Part shown: in pieces, positions 9,308 to 17,895 of the stretch
Position numbering within the stretch: the first letter of the stretch is position 1
How the letters are laid out: each line of letters begins with the position of its first letter
Assembly (NCBI RefSeq): GCF_003001995.1
Contig: NZ_PVNB01000017.1
Span: 1-64,000 of the forward strand
Source: Orenia metallireducens
GTDB lineage: Bacteria; Bacillota; Halanaerobiia; Halobacteroidales; Halobacteroidaceae
Direction of reading: 5' to 3'
Length of the DNA stretch: 64,000 nt
Program-made: the position numbers and the translations under genes
The notes under the pieces: model-generated
Databases searched by the model: none
Told to the model about the DNA's origin: nothing
The model's input: only the letters and a program-made list of their open reading frames with translations

Positions 9308-9323
9308 TATAATTATATTAGTT
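9302..9323 (+). terminator. 22-bp perfect palindrome at the RND stop codon
   Basis: AACTAATATAATTATATTAGTT overlaps the end of the RND gene. It is a weak, AT-only hairpin that could attenuate transcription into the next gene. Confidence 0.3.
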
Positions 9324-9341
9324 AGATTTTAATATAGATAA

Positions 9342-9412
9342 TGATGAGTGATGGGTAATGAGTAATAATATCTTCTTGTCATTTGTCACCCATTACTTTT
9401 TACTGTCTTAAT
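9342..9412. repeat. Intergenic heptamer-periodic hairpin repeat
   Basis: GATGAGT-GATGGGT-AATGAGT repeats with a 7-nt period. It is complementary to TCATTTG-TCACCCA-TTACTTT downstream, so the RNA folds into an imperfect hairpin. The same type of repeat recurs at many other intergenic places in this window. Confidence 0.6.
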
Positions 9413-9466
9413 GTCAATTATTTTACTTTAAAATAAAAGAGCAATAAACAAAGGAGGAAATATATA

Positions 9467-10237
9467 ATGAAAAAAATTATTAGTTTGACTACTTTAATAG
9501 TATTGATTTTTAGTTTAACTGTTGTAGCTTCTGCTAAGATGACAGGTGATGATGTATTGAATAAAATGGAAGAAGTTAGAGATGTTCAGACAACTCAGAT
9601 GGAACTCAAACTAGAGTTATATGATTCTTCAGGAAGTAAGAGAGTTAGGACTTTAAGAAATATAAGTAAAAAGATAGAAAGAAAAAAAGCTTTAAGTCGT
9701 TTTTTATCACCATCTGATGTAGAAGGAACAGGATTTTTATCTATAGATAAGCCTGAAATTGATGATGAGGATATGTATTTATATTTGCCTGCTTTAGGAT
9801 CAGTAAGAAAGATTTCTGGAAGCCAAAAAAATGGCAGTTTTGTAGGAACAGACTTTAGCTACAATGATTTGTCGTTAATAGGTGCAGAAAATTATAATGA
9901 TGATTATAAGGCAATAGTTTTGGAAGAGAATGAACAAGAATATACTTTAAAGATAATTCCTACTGATGAAGATATAGATTATAAGTATGGGAAATTAATT
10001 CTAAGTAAGAAGACTTGGTATCCAACTAAAGTTGAATTTTATGATTCTAGAGATAAGCTACAGAAGATTTTGACAAACTACAATGTTAAACAGATTCAAG
10101 GTTATTGGACACCTCAGAAGGTGATAATGGAAGATGTACAAAAAGGAACAAAGACTATACTTTATTTAGAATCAGTTGTTTATAATGATAAGGTAAATGA
10201 CCGTATCTTTAGTCCAAGATATTTAAGAAGATATTAA
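9467..10237 (+). CDS. LolA-like outer-membrane lipoprotein-sorting protein
   Basis: The 256-residue protein has an Sec signal peptide (residues 1-23, cut after ASA) and a periplasmic half-barrel domain of the TP0789/LolA-like type. Family-typical stretches are SRFLSPSDVEGTGFLSI, DDEDMYLYLPALGSVRKI and GSFVGTDFSYNDL. LolA folds carry lipid-modified proteins or lipids across the periplasm. The gene sits between the RND transporter and a beta-barrel gene, the order seen with this family in Gram-negative bacteria. I infer that it ferries the RND substrate. An AAGGAGG site precedes the ATG. Confidence 0.88.
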   Translation: MKKIISLTTLIVLIFSLTVVASAKMTGDDVLNKMEEVRDVQTTQMELKLELYDSSGSKRVRTLRNISKKIERKKALSRFLSPSDVEGTGFLSIDKPEIDDEDMYLYLPALGSVRKISGSQKNGSFVGTDFSYNDLSLIGAENYNDDYKAIVLEENEQEYTLKIIPTDEDIDYKYGKLILSKKTWYPTKVEFYDSRDKLQKILTNYNVKQIQGYWTPQKVIMEDVQKGTKTILYLESVVYNDKVNDRIFSPRYLRRY

Positions 10238-10290
10238 ATTGGTAACAAGTGATAAGTGATGAGTAACTTGTCACTTGTTATTTATTATAG
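10238..10290. repeat. Intergenic heptamer-periodic hairpin repeat
   Basis: TAACAAG-TGATAAG-TGATGAG-TAACTTG-TCACTTG-TTAT has a clear 7-nt period and folds back on itself. It separates the LolA-like and beta-barrel genes. Confidence 0.6.
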
Positions 10291-10315
10291 TTAATATAAA
10301 TAGGAGGAATTAGTA

Positions 10316-11440
10316 ATGCTAAAAAGAAGAAATTTTATTTTACCTATAGTAATATTTTTAATTTGTAGTACAGGAGTTTTTGCTAAAGATAAATTAGAGA
10401 TTTCTGGAACATTAGATAGTAGTATTGAAGGAATTTCTGATGATGGAGAATTGATAGGCCGAGAGAGGTTGGATTTAGAGTTAAAAAAGAATTTTGGTTT
10501 TGATGCAGATATGTATATAGATTTGGCTACTTATTCTATGAAGAATGAAGATGCAGAAATAGAACTTAATGAAGCTTACTTAAATTATTATACAGATAAT
10601 ATTGATTGGCGAATTGGGAAACAGATAATTAATTGGGGAAGCTCTTATAAACTACAACCAACAGATTATTTTAATCCTCATGATTATACAGCCATAAAGC
10701 CTTTAGATGAGAAGCTTGGTGTTAAAGCAGTTAAGGGAATATATTATACTGCCAATGGTTTAGAGATAACAGGAGTAATAACACCATATTTTGAAAGAAA
10801 CAAGTTATCTGAAGAAAAAGAAAATTTGTTAAAGATTAAAGGGGTAACAGGAGTAGAAAATGATATTGAAAATATCCAAGGAGGATTTAAAATAACAAAA
10901 CGTGCTTTCAAGGGGTTTGACTTATCAGCAAGTACTTACCATGGTTTTGATAAGGAATTTATAGAAAATGATAAAGGAAAATTTATTTATCCAGAAGCTA
11001 ATAGAATTGGTTTCGATTTTATTGGAGATTTTGGAGAGATGGGAGTTTGGACAGAAACGGCTTATAGTATTTATGAGGATAATCAATTTGATAATCGTTT
11101 AGAGGCAGCGCTGGGTATAGATTATAAATTTAGTGATGATTTATATTTAGTAGGTCAGTATTATTTTAAAGGTGGTCGTTTAGACAATGAAGATGATATT
11201 AAAATTTTAAATTTCCATGCTGATAGACCGATTTTTCAGTTTCATCAAATAGAATGTAATATTAATTATGAACTGGAAACAGAAACTTTTGTAGTTGAAC
11301 CACAGTTTAATTATTCGTTAGCCAATGCTGTTGAGTTACAGATAGGTGGAACCTATGTTGATAGTGATGATGAAGATGATGCTGTTGTTTCTAAGCTGGG
11401 GAAAGATAGGGTTTATACAAGATTAAAGATAGAGTTTTAG
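10316..11440 (+). CDS. Outer-membrane beta-barrel protein (DUF1302-like)
   Basis: The 374-residue product has a signal peptide ending in VFAKD and then alternating polar/aromatic strands (DADMYIDLATY, DIDWRIGKQIINWGSSY, DLYLVGQYYFKGG, VYTRLKIEF). It ends in Phe, as outer-membrane barrels do. The RIGKQxxxWG...PTDYFNP stretch resembles DUF1302 proteins, which often neighbour an MMPL transporter and a LolA-like protein. It is the presumed outer-membrane exit or acceptor of the system encoded from 6377. The family assignment is from motif and context only. Confidence 0.75.
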   Translation: MLKRRNFILPIVIFLICSTGVFAKDKLEISGTLDSSIEGISDDGELIGRERLDLELKKNFGFDADMYIDLATYSMKNEDAEIELNEAYLNYYTDNIDWRIGKQIINWGSSYKLQPTDYFNPHDYTAIKPLDEKLGVKAVKGIYYTANGLEITGVITPYFERNKLSEEKENLLKIKGVTGVENDIENIQGGFKITKRAFKGFDLSASTYHGFDKEFIENDKGKFIYPEANRIGFDFIGDFGEMGVWTETAYSIYEDNQFDNRLEAALGIDYKFSDDLYLVGQYYFKGGRLDNEDDIKILNFHADRPIFQFHQIECNINYELETETFVVEPQFNYSLANAVELQIGGTYVDSDDEDDAVVSKLGKDRVYTRLKIEF

Positions 11441-11655
11441 GTGCTTAGTGCTTTAATAATAGTAATAGCAGTAAACACTTTATATATCAACATCAGAAAC
11501 AGATAAGATTATTTATTTCTAATATCTGTATAAAGAAGTTGTCTTTAAATGCTAAGGGAGTTGATTTTAGCTGAAATGCTTCAAAAGAATGTTATAAGGT
11601 TAATTTTTTATCTTAATATATAAAATCAAAAGTATATAACTTTGAGGTGAAAAAG

Positions 11656-12447
11656 ATGGTAGAAAGTATAACAGGAGAGTTATTAAAAGATTCTTGGTAC
11701 AGGTGCTATAAAAAGAATATAAATAAAAAATTAAATAAGTTTAACAAATATGTTAGCCAAAATGAATTAAAAAAGATAAAGAATGATAATAACTACTTGG
11801 TTAAATTATTTATGAAACAAATAAAATTATTGACAGCTAAATATGTTAGTGATAAATCTTATTTATTCCTATTAACTGATTCTGATGGGGTACTCATGGC
11901 AAAACATTTTTGTAATTATAATGAGAAGGAAAGTAATTTTCAGCTTAAAGAAGGAGCATATTTTACAGAAGATAGTTGTGGGACTAATGCGATTTCTTTA
12001 GCAATTAATATAAATAATATTGTTCATTTAAAAGGAGATGAACATTATTGTGATTATTTTTATGATTGGGAATCTATAGCAACTCCTATTATAGTTAATA
12101 AGAAGGTAGTTGCTTATCTAAATATGTCGATTTTTGATAGAGAAATTGCAGAAATTGATAACATGTTATTTGAATTATTACTCAGTAAGTTAGTCGCCCA
12201 AATGACAAAGATTATTTTTTTTTCAGGTCAAGAAAAGATAATACTAAATGAATTGACAGAAGAAATATTAAAATTATCAGCTATAGGTCATACAATAAAT
12301 GAAATTAGTGCTATTTTACATATTTCTCATTCTGCTGTAAAATATCATCGAAGTAAAGTCTGTGATTTTTTAGAGGCGAAGAATTTATATCATGCTATCA
12401 CTAAGGCGATAAAATATAGATGTCTTGATTTAAAGAAAATTGAATAA
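11656..12447 (+). CDS. GAF-domain regulator with LuxR-type DNA-binding end
   Basis: The protein of about 263 residues begins with the SWYRC motif and a GAF-like sensory domain (TDSDGVLMAKH, FTEDSCGTNAISLA, GDEHYCDYFYDWESIATPI). These features are typical of AcoR/NtrC-type sigma-54 activators. It lacks any AAA+ domain. Instead it ends in a LuxR/GerE helix-turn-helix (ILKLSAIGHTINEISAIL, SAVKYHRSKVCDFL). ATG 11656 is preferred to GTG 11647, which overlaps GAGGTG. Its neighbours, an Sfp-type transferase and an envelope export system, suggest control of secondary-metabolite or lipid genes. The signal is unknown. Confidence 0.78.
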   Translation: MVESITGELLKDSWYRCYKKNINKKLNKFNKYVSQNELKKIKNDNNYLVKLFMKQIKLLTAKYVSDKSYLFLLTDSDGVLMAKHFCNYNEKESNFQLKEGAYFTEDSCGTNAISLAININNIVHLKGDEHYCDYFYDWESIATPIIVNKKVVAYLNMSIFDREIAEIDNMLFELLLSKLVAQMTKIIFFSGQEKIILNELTEEILKLSAIGHTINEISAILHISHSAVKYHRSKVCDFLEAKNLYHAITKAIKYRCLDLKKIE

Positions 12448-12577
12448 GGAAGCTTAAGTTAATCTGGTAAAAAACATTTAATTTTAGCAGATGAAATTGT
12501 AATATTAGAAGGTTATTTTTGAAATTAATTACTATATTATGATTAATAACTAGTGACTTAAATAAAGGGGATTATTT

Positions 12578-13255
12578 ATGTTGGAAATATTTTCTGTAAA
12601 ATTAGAGGCTTGTATAGATGATTTAAAATTCAAGAAGATGATTTCTTTAGTTTCTCTAGAAAAACAGAAGAGTATTAAAAAATATTTAAAAAAAGAAGAT
12701 GCTTATAGAACAGTATTAGGAGAGCTATTGATTAGGAAAGTAATAAGTCATAGATTGAAGATTGATAATCAAGAAATAGAATTTGAAAATAATAAATATG
12801 GAAAGCCTTTTTTAAAAAAATATTCTAATTTCTATTTTAATATATCTCATTCAGGAGAATGGATAGTATGTGCAGTAGATAATAAGTCTATTGGCATAGA
12901 TATAGAAAGAATAGAACCTATTGATTTAGAAATTGCTAAAAAATTTTTTTCAAAAAAGGAATATATAGATTTAATTTCTCAAAAAAAAGAGAATAAATTA
13001 AGTTGTTTTTATGATTTATGGACATTAAAAGAAAGTTATATTAAAGCAGTAGGTAAAGGTCTATTTTTGCCTTTGGACTCTTTTATAGTAAGAAGAATAG
13101 ATAATCAAAATATAAGCTTAAAAGTATCTAATAATTTAGGTAGATATTTTTTTAGAATGTATGATATAGATACTGAATATAAGTTAGCAGTATGTGCTTG
13201 TAGTAATTATTTTCCTGATAAAATAATTAGAAAAGAGCTACTAGATTTAATCTAG
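12578..13255 (+). CDS. Sfp-type 4'-phosphopantetheinyl transferase
   Basis: The 225-residue enzyme transfers phosphopantetheine from CoA to the serine of carrier domains. Visible motifs are NISHSGEWIVCAV (about 87-99), the Mg-binding SIGIDIERIEP (about 105-115) and WTLKESYIKAVGKGL (about 148-162). The size fits the Sfp/EntD group used for PKS/NRPS carriers rather than the short AcpS. The only carrier domain seen in the window is in the broken PKS at 126-1892. The stop codon lies inside the terminator hairpin that follows. Confidence 0.9.
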   Translation: MLEIFSVKLEACIDDLKFKKMISLVSLEKQKSIKKYLKKEDAYRTVLGELLIRKVISHRLKIDNQEIEFENNKYGKPFLKKYSNFYFNISHSGEWIVCAVDNKSIGIDIERIEPIDLEIAKKFFSKKEYIDLISQKKENKLSCFYDLWTLKESYIKAVGKGLFLPLDSFIVRRIDNQNISLKVSNNLGRYFFRMYDIDTEYKLAVCACSNYFPDKIIRKELLDLI

Positions 13256-13270
13256 TAGCTCTTTTCTTTT
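13231..13270. terminator. Bidirectional terminator between sfp-like gene and PH-domain gene
   Basis: AAAAGAGCTACTAGA (13231-13245) pairs perfectly with 13251-13265 around TTTAA, followed by CTTTT. It contains the stop codon of the upstream gene and serves the convergent minus-strand gene too. Confidence 0.85.
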
Positions 13271-13271
13271 G

Positions 13272-13646
13272 TTACAGTACATACTCAGCTAGAGTCTTTT
13301 GAACCTCGAGAATATTATTACTCTTTCCAAATTGCTTTTGGATTGGCATACTCGCACCTGCAACCCATAGCTTTAATTCTGAGTCTGCATCAAAACTACC
13401 AGCAGTTTCAACACTAAAGTGTCTAATACTTGAATAAGGAATTGAGTGATATTCAATCTTCTTTCCTGTAATCCCTTGTTTATCTACAATAATAAGCCTT
13501 TTGTCAGTAAATACAAAAAAATCTCTTAATACCTTATAGCCTTTGTTCACATTTTCTCCAGTAAGCAATACTTCAGTTAGCTCTTGTTCTACCTCTTTAG
13601 CATTCATCTCAGTAGCATTACCCATCAATCCATCTAAGAATCCCAT
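13272..13646 (-). CDS. Bacterial PH-domain protein (YvbH-like)
   Basis: The 124-residue protein is a single bacterial pleckstrin-homology domain. Typical features are GENVNKGYKVLRDFFVFTDKRLIIVDKQGITGKKIEYHSIPYSSI and a C-terminal helix. The TDKRLIIVD...KKIEYHSIPYSSI pattern is diagnostic. It has no signal peptide or membrane helix, so it is probably cytosolic. No specific role is established. It is a single-gene unit with an AGGTG ribosome site, convergent with the Sfp-type gene. Confidence 0.85.
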   Translation of the reverse strand: MGFLDGLMGNATEMNAKEVEQELTEVLLTGENVNKGYKVLRDFFVFTDKRLIIVDKQGITGKKIEYHSIPYSSIRHFSVETAGSFDADSELKLWVAGASMPIQKQFGKSNNILEVQKTLAEYVL

Positions 13647-13821
13647 AAAACACCTCCATTTTTATAATATATTAGTTTATTATACCATAATTTAGGGGAG
13701 ATATCATCGATTTAGAGAATATTAAAAGAAGAAGATGTTAATATTAATATATAAATAAATTTTCACACAATCAATGTTACTTGCATATTATAATATATAG
13801 ATGGGTTAAGGAGGAATAATT

Positions 13822-14028
13822 ATGAATAAGAATTTATTGACTATCAATCGTTATATAGATTTAGATGATTCTGAGGATACAGATTCATTACATTTAATTG
13901 AGGAGTTACGTGCCTTTATCAAGAAAGCTAAGGAGATAAACCCTAAGCTAAGAGAGTATCATTTATATGATATTGGTTTTATTCCTAAATCAGATTTAAT
14001 CTTAGTTAAGTTATATTTTTGGAATTAA
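13822..14028 (+). CDS. Small hypothetical protein
   Basis: This acidic 68-residue protein is preceded by a strong AAGGAGG site 7 bp before ATG 13822. It has no signal peptide, membrane helix or recognisable motif. Predicted features are an acidic N-terminal stretch (DLDDSEDTDSL), a helix (LIEELRAFIKKAKEI) and a final hydrophobic strand. I do not recognise the family. Confidence 0.6.
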   Translation: MNKNLLTINRYIDLDDSEDTDSLHLIEELRAFIKKAKEINPKLREYHLYDIGFIPKSDLILVKLYFWN

Positions 14029-14378
14029 TAATCAGAGAGATCTCCGATTTTAATAAATCTTAATTTGATTTTGGTCGATTTGACAAAGCAAGGTATATAT
14101 TATAAGATTTATGAGTGGTAACAGTATTAATAAGTACTATCATTAAATAATTTTAAATATATATATTTAAATCTTTGGAATATTCCAAAGATTTTTTGTT
14201 GCAAGTATCTTTTTGTAATATAGAAATAATATATAAGCTGGAAAAAGAGTTATAGCTACAGATATTTGATAAGTTACTTAATTTTGAGATAAGATATTTA
14301 ACTAGATATTACTTTTAAAGGTGTTTATTATGTTGAATATTTGTCAATGAATCAAGAATATTATAGGAGGTTGAATAA
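14029..14378. other. Intergenic region before the Opu operon
   Basis: This 350-bp AT-rich stretch has no convincing ORF. It holds a terminator at 14169-14200. A TTGACA near 14080 has only poorly spaced -10 candidates. The promoter of the Opu operon must lie downstream of the terminator but is not obvious. Confidence 0.5.
14169..14200 (+). terminator. Intrinsic terminator
   Basis: AAATCTTTGGAA is followed by TA and the exact complement TTCCAAAGATTT, then TTTGTTG. It probably ends transcription from the small gene at 13822. Confidence 0.8.
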
Positions 14379-15563
14379 GTGGATAAGATTGAAGTAAATA
14401 ACCTTTATAAGGTTTTTGGTAAGAAACCACAGAAAGCGATTAGATTGTTGGAAAAGGGTTATTCAAAAGAAGAGGTATTTAGAGAGACGGGTTTGACAGT
14501 GGGGGTTAATAACGCAAACTTTGAGATTAATTCCAAAGAAATCTTTGTAATTATGGGATTGTCAGGCAGTGGAAAATCAACTTTATTGAGGTGTCTTAAT
14601 AGATTGGTTGAGCCAACAGCAGGAGAGGTTAGACTAGATGGTGTCAGTCTAACTGATTTGAGTAAAGAGGAGTTAAGAGAGATTAGAAAGGATAAGTTTG
14701 GAATGGTATTTCAAAACTTTGGACTTTTACCAAATAGAACTATATTAGAGAATACGGAATTTGGGCTGGAGATTCAAGATATTCCTAAAGATAAGAGAGT
14801 AGTGATAGCTAAAGATGCTTTAGAGCGTGTAGGATTAGCAGGTTGGGAAGACCAATATCCAGACCAGTTAAGTGGTGGAATGCAACAGAGAGTAGGGTTG
14901 GCACGTGCCTTAGCAATTGATCCTGATATCTTATTGATGGATGAGCCTTTTAGTGCTTTAGACCCATTAATCAAAAGGGATATGCAAGATAGATTATTAG
15001 AGTTATATGAGGAGTTAGACAAGACTATAATATTTATAACTCATGATTTAGATGAAGCTCTAAAATTAGGGGATCGGATCGCTATTATGAAGGATGGTGA
15101 TATTATTCAAATCGGTACTCCCGAAGAGATATTGAATAATGCTGAGAATGATTATATTAGAGAGTTTGTACAGGGTGTAAATCGTTCAAAGGTATTGACT
15201 GCTCAAGATATTATGGTTAAACCCCTAGCTCTACTTTATGAGAATAATGGACCAAAAACTGCTATGCATAAGATGAAGGAAGAGGGGATTTCAAGTATCT
15301 TTGTAGTAGGAGAGCATCGTGAATTTAAAGGGGTTGTAAGAGGGGAAGATGCTTTAAAGGCAGTTAATAATAGCGAGGATAACTTAGCTAATTTGATCAA
15401 GGAAACAAAGGTTGCTAGTCCTGAAGAGAGTATAGATGAATTATTTTCTGATATAGCTGGTTTGAATACTCCATTACCAGTAGTTGATGATAATGATAGA
15501 TTATTAGGGATTATAGTTAAAAGTACAGTGCTGGCTAACTTAGCTGGAGAGGAGATTATATAA
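14379..15563 (+). CDS. opuAA: Glycine betaine ABC transporter, ATP-binding subunit
   Basis: The 394-residue ATPase of a quaternary-amine importer (OpuA/ProU type) has Walker A GLSGSGKST at 60-68, Q-loop FQNFGLLPNR at about 111-120, signature LSGGMQQR at about 164-171 and Walker B ILLMDEP at about 184-190. Two CBS modules follow from about residue 270 and are typical ionic-strength sensors of OpuA. The start is GTG 14379, eight bases after ATAGGAGG. The operon continues with permease and binding protein. Uptake of betaine as compatible solute fits a salt-living cell. Confidence 0.95.
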   Translation: MDKIEVNNLYKVFGKKPQKAIRLLEKGYSKEEVFRETGLTVGVNNANFEINSKEIFVIMGLSGSGKSTLLRCLNRLVEPTAGEVRLDGVSLTDLSKEELREIRKDKFGMVFQNFGLLPNRTILENTEFGLEIQDIPKDKRVVIAKDALERVGLAGWEDQYPDQLSGGMQQRVGLARALAIDPDILLMDEPFSALDPLIKRDMQDRLLELYEELDKTIIFITHDLDEALKLGDRIAIMKDGDIIQIGTPEEILNNAENDYIREFVQGVNRSKVLTAQDIMVKPLALLYENNGPKTAMHKMKEEGISSIFVVGEHREFKGVVRGEDALKAVNNSEDNLANLIKETKVASPEESIDELFSDIAGLNTPLPVVDDNDRLLGIIVKSTVLANLAGEEII

Positions 15564-16397
15564 ATGTATATAAGAATTGGTGCTATTGTAGAGAAGTTTA
15601 TTGATTTATTATTGCTTTATTTTGGTGGTTTTTTTGAGATGGTCTCACAGGTAGTTGGTAATTTTATGGCTCAAACAGAGGAAATATTCTTAGCTTTACC
15701 ACCATTAATAATTATATTATTATTTGTAGGTATAGCTTGGTTCTTGGCAGATAAGAAGGTAGCAACCTTTACTTTAGTAGGCTTATTATTGATATTTAGT
15801 ATGGGATTATGGGTACCTACCATTCAGACTTTTGTGTTAGTTTTTGTAGCTACAGTAATTTCTTTATTGCTAGGGATTCCTATGGGGATTTTAATGAGTA
15901 ATAATGATTTTTTGGATAAATTACTTACGCCAGTCTTGGATTTTATGCAGACTATGCCACCGTTTGTTTACTTGATTCCAGCTGTTATGTTCTTTGGAAT
16001 CGGTAATGTACCAGGGATAATGGCAACAGTTATCTTTTCTATGCCACCTGCGATTAGATTGACCAAATTAGGATTAAGTCAAGTACCAAGTGAATTAGAA
16101 GAGGTTGGTCATTCCTTTGGTTCAAATCCATGGCAGATGCTTTTAAAGATTAAATTGCCCTTAGCACTACCAGCTATTATGACTGGGATTAACCAATCAA
16201 TTATGCTATCTCTATCGATGGTAGTTATTGCTTCAATGATTGGAGCCAGTGGTTTAGGGGCACAAGTGCTTAATGGAATTCAAAGAATGGAGATAGGAGT
16301 TGGTTTTGAGGCTGGTTTAGCTGTAGTAATTCTAGCAATCATCTTAGATAGAGTTACTAGTGGTATCAGTCAGAGCTCTGATAGAGTTAGCTCATAA
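15564..16397 (+). CDS. opuAB: Glycine betaine ABC transporter permease
   Basis: The 277-residue membrane protein starts directly after the stop of the ATPase gene. It has about six helices, and the cytoplasmic coupling loop EVGHSFGSNPWQMLLKIKLPLALPAIMTGINQ (about 172-203) is the EAA motif of ProW/OpuAB permeases. It forms the channel for glycine betaine or related solutes with the ATPase before it and the lipoprotein after it. Confidence 0.95.
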   Translation: MYIRIGAIVEKFIDLLLLYFGGFFEMVSQVVGNFMAQTEEIFLALPPLIIILLFVGIAWFLADKKVATFTLVGLLLIFSMGLWVPTIQTFVLVFVATVISLLLGIPMGILMSNNDFLDKLLTPVLDFMQTMPPFVYLIPAVMFFGIGNVPGIMATVIFSMPPAIRLTKLGLSQVPSELEEVGHSFGSNPWQMLLKIKLPLALPAIMTGINQSIMLSLSMVVIASMIGASGLGAQVLNGIQRMEIGVGFEAGLAVVILAIILDRVTSGISQSSDRVSS

Positions 16398-16433
16398 GGA
16401 AATATAGCGTTTTATGCTAGTAGATAGGTTGAT

Positions 16434-16576
16434 CAAGTGACACTTTAACAAATAATAAATAATAATGAATAGTGAATAAATAAAAAAATTATCTTCCTAG
16501 AAGATCTAATGATTTTTAACTTAACTATTATTTATACTTTATTAATTATCCATTGCTTTATAAAGTGTCGCAATAT
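16434..16576. repeat. Palindromic element between opuAB and opuAC with heptamer repeats
   Basis: The 260-bp gap inside the operon holds an element flanked by GTGACACTTTA and TAAAGTGTCGCAA. Inside is a 7-nt-periodic stretch (TAAATAA-TAATGAA-TAGTGAA-TAAATAA) that can pair with TTTATAC-TTTATTA-ATTATCC-ATTGCTT. It looks like a small non-coding palindromic insertion or an mRNA-processing element that sets the level of the binding protein. Confidence 0.5.
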
Positions 16577-16653
16577 ATCCATAATCTGATATTAAATATC
16601 TTTAAGTTCAACTAGCATAACAGATAAATACAATAAATATATAGGAGGAATTT

Positions 16654-17580
16654 ATTATCTTTAGATTCAAAAATAATTATATCTTTGTATCAGTTTTAGT
16701 TTTAGTAGTATTATCTTTAACAGGGTGTGGTCTGCTGGAAGCACCACAAAGCAGTAAAGGAAGTCAAAGTGATGTAGATAAGAGTAAAGGTAAAGTTAAG
16801 ATTGCCTATGTACAGTGGGCTTCAGCAGAAGCTTCTACCCATATTGTTCAAGAGGTTTTAGAGAGAATAGGCTATGAAGTAGAGACTCCAGTATTACAAG
16901 CAGGGGCAATGTACCAAGGTACTGCTAGAGGTAATATAGATGCTTTTGTCTGTGCCTGGTTACCAGATACAGCTAAGAATTATTGGAAGAAGTTTGGAGA
17001 CCAGCTTGTTGAATTGAATAATAACTATTTATCGGCTCAAATTGGAATTGTAGTACCTGATTATGTTAAAATAGATAGTTTGGCAGAGTTAAAAGACTAT
17101 GCCAACAAGTTTGAACATAGGATAGTGGGAATAGATCCAGGAGCAGCTGAGATGATTATTATTAAGGATAATGTTGTACCTACTTATGGTTTAGAGGATT
17201 GGGATGTGATTGATAGTAGTGGACCAGCTATGACAGCTGAATTGGCTAGAGCTATTAAGAATAAAGAATGGATAGCAGTTGCTGGCTGGAAACCCCATTG
17301 GAAATGGGCAAAATGGGATCTTAAGTTCTTAAAGGATCCTGAATTAGCAATGGGTAGTGGAGAGTATATTAAGAGTATAGGGCGACCTGGTATTAGAGAA
17401 GACTTACCAGAGCTAACTAAGTTTTTGGAAAAATATAGGATTACAACAGAGCAGTTATCTTCTGTAATGTTAAAGATACAAAATGGAATGAAACCAGAGA
17501 AGGCAGCTAAAGAATTTGTAGATAATAACCTAGAGACTGTTAATAGTTGGTTAACAGAAGATAATCAACTTAGTAAATAA
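16654..17580 (+). CDS. opuAC: Glycine betaine-binding lipoprotein (probable ATT start)
   Basis: The protein has a lipoprotein signal peptide with lipobox SLTGC (Cys 25 counting from ATT 16654) followed by an OpuAC-like domain (KIAYVQWASAEASTHIVQEVL; ARGNIDAFVCAWLPDT; WIAVAGWKPHWKWAKWDLKFL). The Trp-rich stretches form the betaine cage. No ATG, GTG or TTG exists upstream of the signal peptide. AGGAGG (16643-16648) is followed by TTT ATT ATC TTT AGA, so translation most likely begins at ATT 16654 or ATC 16657. An automatic call at ATG 16909 would lose the signal peptide and lipobox. Confidence 0.9.
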   Translation: MIFRFKNNYIFVSVLVLVVLSLTGCGLLEAPQSSKGSQSDVDKSKGKVKIAYVQWASAEASTHIVQEVLERIGYEVETPVLQAGAMYQGTARGNIDAFVCAWLPDTAKNYWKKFGDQLVELNNNYLSAQIGIVVPDYVKIDSLAELKDYANKFEHRIVGIDPGAAEMIIIKDNVVPTYGLEDWDVIDSSGPAMTAELARAIKNKEWIAVAGWKPHWKWAKWDLKFLKDPELAMGSGEYIKSIGRPGIREDLPELTKFLEKYRITTEQLSSVMLKIQNGMKPEKAAKEFVDNNLETVNSWLTEDNQLSK

Positions 17581-17594
17581 TCATTTTAAATTTA

Positions 17595-17632
17595 AGATAA
17601 ATAATTTGCTATAAATAGCAAATTATTTATCT
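17595..17632 (+). terminator. Hairpin after opuAC
   Basis: Bases 17595-17611 pair perfectly with 17616-17632 around a 4-nt loop (TAAA). The tail is ATTTATTAAATT, so it is a plausible end of the Opu operon. Confidence 0.75.
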
Positions 17633-17750
17633 ATTTATTAAATTAGCAGAAAAATCATTAAATTTCTTGACAATTATCTATGAATATATTATTATTTAGA
17701 AGTGTCGCAAAGAAAAGCAACATTAGCTAATTAATTTTTTAAGTTTTTTC

Positions 17751-17777
17751 TTGACATTTAGGTATGATTATTATAAC
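17751..17777 (+). promoter_or_regulatory. Probable promoter of the tRNA cluster
   Basis: TTGACA (17751-17756) is followed 15 bases later by TATAAC (17772-17777), about 37 bp before tRNA-Lys. The spacing is short, so the exact -10 is uncertain. AGTGTCGCAA at 17701-17710 lies just upstream and recurs elsewhere. Confidence 0.45.
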
Positions 17778-17813
17778 ATATATAAATGTTGGGGTATTTA
17801 GTAACTAACATAT

Positions 17814-17889
17814 GGGCCATTAGCTCAGTCGGTAGAGCACCTGACTTTTAATCAGGGTGTCGGAGGTTCAAATCCTCCATGGCTCACCA
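17814..17889 (+). tRNA. tRNA-Lys (TTT)
   Basis: The 76-nt cloverleaf has acceptor arms GGGCCAT/ATGGCTC, D-arm TAGCTCAG, anticodon loop CTTTTAA within CCTGA/TCAGG, T-arm GGAGGTTCAAATCCTCC and an encoded CCA end. It is first of four clustered tRNAs. Confidence 0.97.
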
Positions 17890-17895
17890 TTTATT

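Noticed and set aside
16909-17580. Start of the betaine-binding protein at ATG 16909
   Set aside because: The same frame continues upstream through a typical mature domain start, lipobox and signal peptide to a ribosome site, so ATG 16909 is internal.
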